Part shown: in pieces, positions 1 through 5,040 of the stretch
Layout of the letters: every line of letters begins with the position of its first letter
Numbering within the stretch: the stretch's first letter is position 1
NCBI GenBank assembly: GCA_030539815.1
Contig: JAUNXM010000145.1
Location: forward strand, 1 to 5,040
Source of the DNA: Methanobacterium sp.
Lineage (GTDB): Archaea > Methanobacteriota > Methanobacteria > Methanobacteriales > Methanobacteriaceae
Reading direction: 5' to 3'
Length of the DNA: 5,040 nt
Notes under the pieces: generated by a model
Seen by the model: only the letters and a program-made list of their open reading frames with translations
What the model was told of the DNA's origin: nothing
Database searches by the model: none
Position numbers and translations under genes: made by a program

Positions 1-11
1 AATTAATCGTT

Positions 12-638
12 TCAGCCTTTATCATCGGGTTCAACTGTTTCAACTATTTTGGAAGTTAAATCATACTGAAATCTATCCCTGCGATCAGCAGGCCGCCCGT
101 ATATTCTTTTAATTTGATCTGCAGGAGCTCCTCCCTTTCTGATCTTTGAAGTGATGGTTTTCATGGATTTTATGGTGAACACTGACCTTCTCAGTTTAAT
201 GACATCTCCCACATTAAACTGGAAATCCCTTTCAACCTCTACTTTTTGGGATAGGATTCTTCCCCCGTAGTCTATGGATATTCCCACCCTGGCAGGTCCA
301 GTGAGGGATGTGGCCCAAATGGTTACCAGTTCAGATACCAAGCTTTTTGAAACACGACCTCCCCTGGTATTCTCCAGGGAAGTTATTTCCACTTCTTCCC
401 CATCTACATTCAACACTTCACCAATCTCAAGTATTTCGTCAGGATACAGTTCAATGGTCTTTTTAGAAGATTTTTCGAATTTGCTAATAATTACTCTACG
501 ATCAACCATTTTAGGTATGGTTATTGTCTCTCTAAAGGTGTTTCCACAATCATTACATTTTAAAAGAACTTCTTTAGTGTTTTTACCCTTCGTTTTAAGT
601 ATTTCATAAGATTCAGAGCCACATAATGGACATTTCAT
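12..638 (-). CDS. HVO_0476-family (COG1326) archaeal zinc-ribbon protein
   Basis: Conserved archaeal protein of unknown function, 208 residues. The N-terminus has a compact zinc ribbon: C3-x2-C6 and C28-x2-C31, with the second pair in the context KCNDCGNTF. The rest is beta-rich and basic. It ends in an Arg/Lys-rich stretch (about 165-190, with GGAPADQIKRIYGRPADRRD) and an acidic tail. I recognise this as the archaeal zinc-finger family named after HVO_0476; a role in nucleic acid or ribosome contact is only suggested by the ribbon and basic charge. Residues 72-89 and 143-160 align without gaps and look like an internal duplication. The reading frame stays open up to a TTG at 662, but the ATG at 638 is preferred: it places the Cys ribbon at the very N-terminus, as is usual in the family, and is preceded by GAGGCTGA, a fair ribosome binding site. 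It is the last of four co-directional genes and lies 220 bases after hacB, so it is probably transcribed alone. Confidence 0.82.
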   Translation of the reverse strand: MKCPLCGSESYEILKTKGKNTKEVLLKCNDCGNTFRETITIPKMVDRRVIISKFEKSSKKTIELYPDEILEIGEVLNVDGEEVEITSLENTRGGRVSKSLVSELVTIWATSLTGPARVGISIDYGGRILSQKVEVERDFQFNVGDVIKLRRSVFTIKSMKTITSKIRKGGAPADQIKRIYGRPADRRDRFQYDLTSKIVETVEPDDKG

Positions 639-712
639 TTTTCTCAGCCTCGCTTCTATCAAAATAAGTTAAGATATTTGTAAAATTGATAAGAATTTCT
701 ATGTACTTTGGA

Positions 713-726
713 ATATTTATAAATAT
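713..726 (-). promoter_or_regulatory. Palindromic TATA-like box, candidate promoter of the zinc-ribbon gene
   Basis: ATATTTATAAATAT is a perfect 14-base palindrome about 80 bases upstream of the ATG at 638. Read on the minus strand it resembles an archaeal TATA box and would put transcription start near 690, leaving a leader of about 50 bases. Because it is symmetrical and the region is very AT-rich, strand and function are uncertain. Confidence 0.35.
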
Positions 727-777
727 GAATTGGGGATTTGAATTTTAAAGTAATCAATTAATTGCCGAATGATAGTC

Positions 778-785
778 AAAAAAAA
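778..785 (-). terminator. Oligo-T tract, candidate terminator of hacB
   Basis: Eight A on the plus strand, so eight T on the minus strand, lie about 75 bases after the hacB stop codon. Archaeal RNA polymerase terminates on such U-rich tracts without needing a hairpin, and no stable stem is visible before it. It separates hacB from the downstream zinc-ribbon gene. Confidence 0.4.
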
Positions 786-858
786 TTAATGGATTAAAAT
801 TCGTGGGATGTGCAAATTCAGGACCATAATCAACATTTTTTTTGAAAAATAAACTTCT

Positions 859-1359
859 TCAGGATTGGTTTCCTTTTTTCCCACGTAAATAATGCTTAAC
901 CAGACCCCCATCTTCCAGTATTCCCAACATGAATTTGTGAAATGGTTGTATGGTGTAGTTCTCTCCGGTGGTGAGGTTTTGGATCACTCCCTCTGCCAGA
1001 TCAATTCTAAGCTGGTCACCCTTACTCGCCTCTATATCCGCTACTATAACTGGTAAACCAACATTTATAGCGTTACGATAGAATATGCGTGCAAAGGATT
1101 TGGCAACAATCGCATCCACTCCTGCATGTTTTAAGGCTACTGGGGCCTGTTCCCGGGAAGATCCGCAGCCAAAGTTCCACCCAGCCACGATAATATCTCC
1201 CTGCCCTACATTTTCCGCGAAATTGGGATCTTCTCCTTCCATAACATGGCTTGCTAACTCGTCTAAACTGAAAGTTCTTAAGTACCGTCCCGGTATGATC
1301 ACATCGGTGTCTATACTATCCCTGAACTTCCAAACTTTACCCTTTATTTCATCTTTCAT
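859..1359 (-). CDS. hacB: Methanogen homoaconitase small subunit
   Basis: Small (swivel-domain) subunit of the aconitase-type hydro-lyase that converts (R)-homocitrate and its longer homologues to homoisocitrate-type acids, in the 2-oxoacid chain elongation leading to 2-oxosuberate and coenzyme B. It is 166 residues, normal for LeuD/HacB proteins. Visible motifs are DSIDTDVIIPGRYLRT (14-29), GCGSSREQA (64-72, the substrate-binding signature) and KSFARIFYRNAINVGLP. The loop YLRT (26-29) is the sequence known from the M. jannaschii homoaconitase subunit MJ1271, whereas the isopropylmalate isomerase subunit MJ1277 has hydrophobic/aromatic residues there; this is why I call hacB rather than leuD. 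The catalytic large subunit with its Fe-S cluster (HacA) is not in the window, as is common in methanogens. Start: an in-frame TTG at 1395 would add 12 residues, but the ATG at 1359 gives the family N-terminus. No clear ribosome binding site precedes either. Isopropylmalate isomerase activity remains the main alternative. Confidence 0.88.
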   Translation of the reverse strand: MKDEIKGKVWKFRDSIDTDVIIPGRYLRTFSLDELASHVMEGEDPNFAENVGQGDIIVAGWNFGCGSSREQAPVALKHAGVDAIVAKSFARIFYRNAINVGLPVIVADIEASKGDQLRIDLAEGVIQNLTTGENYTIQPFHKFMLGILEDGGLVKHYLRGKKGNQS

Positions 1360-1439
1360 GTTATCATTGAATGGATTTTTTTTCAAAAAATTCAAATATT
1401 CGATTTTCTATGAACATTGGAATATTTTACCAGAAATTT

Positions 1440-1449
1440 TATTTATAAT
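1440..1449 (-). promoter_or_regulatory. TATA-like box, candidate promoter of hacB
   Basis: On the minus strand this reads ATTATAAATA, a fair archaeal TATA box. It would place transcription start near 1420 and give a leader of about 60 bases to the ATG at 1359. Closer AT-rich alternatives (for example around 1395-1402) exist, so the assignment is tentative. Confidence 0.35.
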
Positions 1450-1515
1450 CCCATAATCTCTGATTTTTTTAATCAATATCAAAATTTAATTTTCTACACC
1501 AGGAATCTATTGATT

Positions 1516-1532
1516 AAAACACAAGGTCCTTG
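1516..1532 (-). terminator. Weak hairpin plus T-run after mptG, candidate terminator
   Basis: Directly after the mptG stop codon the minus strand reads CAAGGACCTTG, able to form a short stem with a 3-base loop, then TG and four T. The stem is small and the T-run short, so this may be coincidental. Confidence 0.25.
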
Positions 1533-1535
1533 ATT

Positions 1536-2543
1536 TTAGTGAATGCGTTCCAGCATAGCACCATTATTTTGAGCCCTGGTTTCAATTATACTGCCACCAA
1601 TACCACTTAGGGCATCTCGAGCCGCGCTCACCATATCCTGACTGTTGTCAGTAACTGCATAAATAGTAGGTCCGAATGAACTCATTCCCACACCCGGTGC
1701 ACCGGCATCCCGGAGCAACTGCATTATCTCCCCTATAATTGGTTTTTGCAATTGATTCTCTATCCTCTTAAAACCAATATCTTGTATCGAGTTAACCGAT
1801 TCACCGAAACCCTCCAGGTCTTCTTCCAGTACAGCAGGCATCATTTTCATCAATAGTAAATGTGAAAGTCGCTGCACTTCCTCTACAGGTATGGGGCAGT
1901 ACTCCTGGAATATGTTAACCTCTTTCTTTCCAGAAACATTCTTCTCAACATGGGGAACAACCAGTAATACCTTCCAGTCTACTGGGAAATCGTACCGGGC
2001 CAGAATCGGTGGAGGTGATGCTGGTGAAGCTGAGGAAGGTAAAAAATGGGGTTTCTCCCCTTGATGGTGACCACCGTCAACAATGAAACCTCCTTTGTTA
2101 AAGGATGCCACTCCTATGCCCGAAGTACCTCCTCTACCTACAATGTTGGCAATTTGAGGTACAGTTATCCGATGATTTTCCGATTCAGAAATAAGTTTGG
2201 CAGTGGCCAGGGATATTTGCGTCCCAGAACCCAGGCCTGAGTGGGAGGGATAGGTTTCTCTAACCGTGAAACGGTAACCGCCATCTAACTCCAGGTAGTC
2301 CATCATTCGCCCAGCAGAGGTTTTTATTTTATCCTCATAATCAGATATAACGTTAAACGGTATTTTTTCACGGTTTTGAAATTTTACGGATATTTCACCA
2401 TTATTTCGCTTCATTTTCAAAACCAATGCTGGTTTTTCAAGTGTTAGGCCAACACCACCATCTATCCGCCCCAAAGAACCGTTTAGATCTATCAAGGTTA
2501 AATGTAGCCGTGAGGGAGTTTTGATTATCAATTCTGATCCCAT
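1536..2543 (-). CDS. mptG: Beta-ribofuranosylaminobenzene 5'-phosphate synthase
   Basis: Cytosolic enzyme that condenses 4-aminobenzoate with PRPP, releasing CO2 and pyrophosphate, to give beta-RFAP, the first committed step in making the arene-ribose part of tetrahydromethanopterin. It is 335 residues, slightly longer than typical members but intact. It belongs to the GHMP-kinase-like fold. Visible motifs are PSRLHLTLIDL (10-20), GRIDGGVGL (25-33), the glycine-rich SGLGSGTQ (102-109), GRGGTSGIGVASF (136-148) followed by GGFIVDGGH (151-159), a Ser/Pro-rich stretch FLPSSASPASPPP (167-179), and the C-terminal GAPGVGMSSFGPT (281-293) that matches the third GHMP motif. The start ATG at 2543 is preceded by an A-rich run with no ribosome binding site, but a TATA box at 2580-2587 predicts a leader of only about 14 bases, so initiation on a short leader fits. 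It lies between two other biosynthetic genes in the same direction; the 73- and 176-base spacers argue against a tight operon. Confidence 0.93.
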   Translation of the reverse strand: MGSELIIKTPSRLHLTLIDLNGSLGRIDGGVGLTLEKPALVLKMKRNNGEISVKFQNREKIPFNVISDYEDKIKTSAGRMMDYLELDGGYRFTVRETYPSHSGLGSGTQISLATAKLISESENHRITVPQIANIVGRGGTSGIGVASFNKGGFIVDGGHHQGEKPHFLPSSASPASPPPILARYDFPVDWKVLLVVPHVEKNVSGKKEVNIFQEYCPIPVEEVQRLSHLLLMKMMPAVLEEDLEGFGESVNSIQDIGFKRIENQLQKPIIGEIMQLLRDAGAPGVGMSSFGPTIYAVTDNSQDMVSAARDALSGIGGSIIETRAQNNGAMLERIH

Positions 2544-2579
2544 TTTTTTATTTTATGAGTTAACTGGAAATCCAAGTGG

Positions 2580-2587
2580 TTTATAAT
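2580..2587 (-). promoter_or_regulatory. TATA box, candidate promoter of mptG
   Basis: Minus strand ATTATAAA, about 40 bases before the mptG ATG. With the usual 25-base spacing, transcription would start near 2557 and leave a leader of about 14 bases. This agrees with the absence of a Shine-Dalgarno site. It sits just after the tes stop codon, so mptG need not depend on tes transcription. Confidence 0.5.
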
Positions 2588-2616
2588 GGACCTGATGAAC
2601 GGTTGTTGAGAAAAAT

Positions 2617-4092
<1,476 letters not shown>

Positions 4093-4095
4093 TAT

Positions 4096-4103
4096 CTCAC
4101 CTT
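4096..4103 (-). promoter_or_regulatory. Ribosome binding site of tes
   Basis: Minus strand AAGGTGAG, three bases before the ATG at 4092. The GGTGA core pairs with the archaeal 16S rRNA 3' end and fixes the tes start codon. Confidence 0.75.
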
Positions 4104-4130
4104 ATAATTTAGTATTGAAACTTATGTAGG

Positions 4131-4158
4131 TCAAGTATAATTGAATATATATACTTGA
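4131..4158. repeat. Inverted repeat in the tes-carS divergent promoter, candidate operator
   Basis: TCAAGTATA (4131-4139) and its exact reverse complement TATACTTGA (4150-4158) are separated by 10 bases. The right arm overlaps the predicted tes TATA box, so a dimeric regulator bound here would compete with TBP. The arm centres are 19 bases apart, close to two helical turns, as expected for a dimer on one face of DNA. Function is inference. Confidence 0.5.
4143..4154 (-). promoter_or_regulatory. TATA box, candidate promoter of tes
   Basis: Minus strand GTATATATATTC, centred about 56 bases before the tes ATG. Transcription would start near 4122, giving a leader of about 30 bases that contains the ribosome binding site. 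The box is nearly symmetrical, but its distance fits tes better than carS. Confidence 0.5.
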
Positions 4159-4170
4159 GGGATCAATCAG

Positions 4171-4180
4171 CTTTATAGTA
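4171..4180 (+). promoter_or_regulatory. TATA-like box, candidate promoter of carS
   Basis: CTTTATAGTA is about 55 bases before the carS ATG. It predicts transcription start near 4200 and a leader of about 30 bases containing the ribosome binding site. It lies 20 to 30 bases from the tes TATA box, so the two promoters are packed face to face. Confidence 0.42.
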
Positions 4181-4182
4181 TT

Positions 4183-4199
4183 TTATGTCAAGCACATAA
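4183..4199. repeat. Short inverted repeat at the predicted carS transcription start
   Basis: TTATGT (4183-4188), spacer CAAGC, ACATAA (4194-4199): perfect 6-base arms. Position between the carS TATA-like box and the predicted start of transcription suits an operator. The arms are AT-rich and short, so chance occurrence is possible. Confidence 0.35.
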
Positions 4200-4214
4200 C
4201 TATTATCCTGTTTT

Positions 4215-4820
<606 letters not shown>

Positions 4821-4913
4821 TTTTGAATTAAAATAATGGTTTCATCCCTTTATTCTATTGACACAATTATAGAAAAATTACAAAAATGTTTAAGAGCCCC
4901 AATATCTCCCCCC

Positions 4914-4926
4914 TTTCTTTTTTTTT
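4914..4926 (+). terminator. Oligo-T terminator of carS
   Basis: TTTC followed by nine T, about 95 bases after the carS stop. It follows a C-rich pyrimidine stretch (4896-4913), with further T-runs at 4931-4937 and 4949-4955. This is typical of archaeal U-tract termination, and there is no stable hairpin. Apart from this, 4821-4998 is AT-rich and I see no gene in it. Confidence 0.5.
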
Positions 4927-4998
4927 AAATAATTTTTAAAATATAATTGTTTTTCAGTGTAAAAACTTTTCCCGGTCTAGTTTTATTATTATGATTAT

Positions 4999-5040
4999 TT
5001 ATTTCTTTCCGTTTTTTACTCTTATGAGATCCTTAGGGAA
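4999..5040 (-). CDS. Possible C-terminal end of a minus-strand gene, cut by the window edge
   Basis: On the minus strand the frame starting at 5040 is open for 13 codons (FPKDLIRVKNGKK) and ends with TAA at 4999-5001; the two other minus frames stop within a few codons of the edge. The basic, Lys-rich ending is plausible for a real protein and would make this gene convergent with carS. Thirteen codons cannot identify a family, and an open stretch this short is not rare by chance. Confidence 0.25.
   Translation of the reverse strand, partial: FPKDLIRVKNGKK

Noticed and set aside
274..609. 111-codon plus-strand open frame opposite the zinc-ribbon gene
   Set aside because: It is antisense to a conserved gene, has low-complexity Ser/Leu composition and no ribosome binding site; a shadow frame. 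The shorter plus-strand frames opposite mptG and tes were rejected for the same reason.
639..662. TTG start at 662 for the zinc-ribbon protein
   Set aside because: It would add eight residues before the first ribbon Cys and has no ribosome binding site, while the ATG at 638 is preceded by GAGGCTGA, which lies inside the extension.
755..764. CAATTAATTG palindrome in the hacB to zinc-ribbon gap
   Set aside because: Ten AT-rich bases in a very AT-rich spacer; no partner site or promoter relation that would support it.
1360..1395. TTG start at 1395 for hacB
   Set aside because: The 12 added residues (Phe/Lys/Asn-rich) do not resemble the family N-terminus and come from AT-rich DNA; neither start has a good ribosome binding site, so the choice rests on length and family fit.
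1085..1456. 123-codon plus-strand open frame opposite hacB
   Set aside because: It lies antisense over a confidently recognised gene, runs into AT-rich intergenic DNA and shows no recognisable motif; a shadow frame.
1461..1475. TGATT-T5-AATCA inverted repeat upstream of hacB
   Set aside because: Five-base arms in AT-rich DNA around a T-run; too likely by chance to list as a site.
2007..2045. Ser/Pro-rich stretch in mptG as a possible insertion or low-complexity expansion
   Set aside because: I recall a similar FLPSSAS-type segment in other beta-RFAP synthases, so it is probably a family feature.
4821..4998. Small RNA or riboswitch in the carS downstream region
   Set aside because: No stable stem-loops or conserved-looking boxes could be found; mostly A/T runs and a C-rich patch.
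5024..5040. ATG at 5024 as a leaderless plus-strand gene start, with TATTTAT-like DNA about 26 bases upstream
   Set aside because: Only five codons are visible and there is no ribosome binding site; the competing minus-strand open frame is equally or more plausible.

Overview
The window looks like chromosomal DNA of a methanogenic archaeon, most likely of the order Methanobacteriales (a mesophilic Methanobacterium-like genome is my best guess). This rests on gene content. There is a homoaconitase small subunit of the methanogen coenzyme B pathway, a beta-RFAP synthase (first committed step of methanopterin synthesis), a CDP-archaeol synthase (archaeal ether lipids) and a radical SAM protein that reads as tetraether synthase. 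Support comes from AT-rich intergenic DNA with TATA-like boxes, GGAGGT/GGTGA-type ribosome binding sites before two genes, and oligo-T tracts after genes. The genus is inference; I had no database search.

Layout from left to right. (1) 12-638, minus: an archaeal zinc-ribbon protein of the HVO_0476/COG1326 type. (2) A 220-base AT-rich gap with a T-tract terminator candidate for the next gene and a palindromic TATA-like site. (3) 859-1359, minus: hacB. (4) A 176-base gap with a weak hairpin at the mptG stop and a TATA-like site. (5) 1536-2543, minus: mptG. (6) A 73-base gap holding a well-placed TATA box. (7) 2617-4092, minus: tes. (8) A 137-base divergent promoter region with two inverted repeats. 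(9) 4230-4820, plus: carS. (10) A 220-base AT-rich tail with a strong oligo-T tract and possibly the last 13 codons of a minus-strand gene running off the right edge.

The four minus-strand genes point the same way, but each is preceded by a spacer of at least 73 bases with its own TATA candidate, so they are probably separate transcription units. The functional highlight is the right half. tes (joins the phytanyl chains of two diether lipids into a membrane-spanning tetraether) and carS (activates the diether precursor with CTP) are divergently transcribed from one short shared region. An early and a late step of membrane lipid synthesis thus sit back to back, and an inverted repeat overlapping the tes TATA box is a candidate operator. 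The left half serves cofactor synthesis: mptG for the C1 carrier tetrahydromethanopterin and hacB for the 2-oxosuberate chain of coenzyme B. No tRNA, rRNA, CRISPR array, insertion sequence or phage gene was seen.
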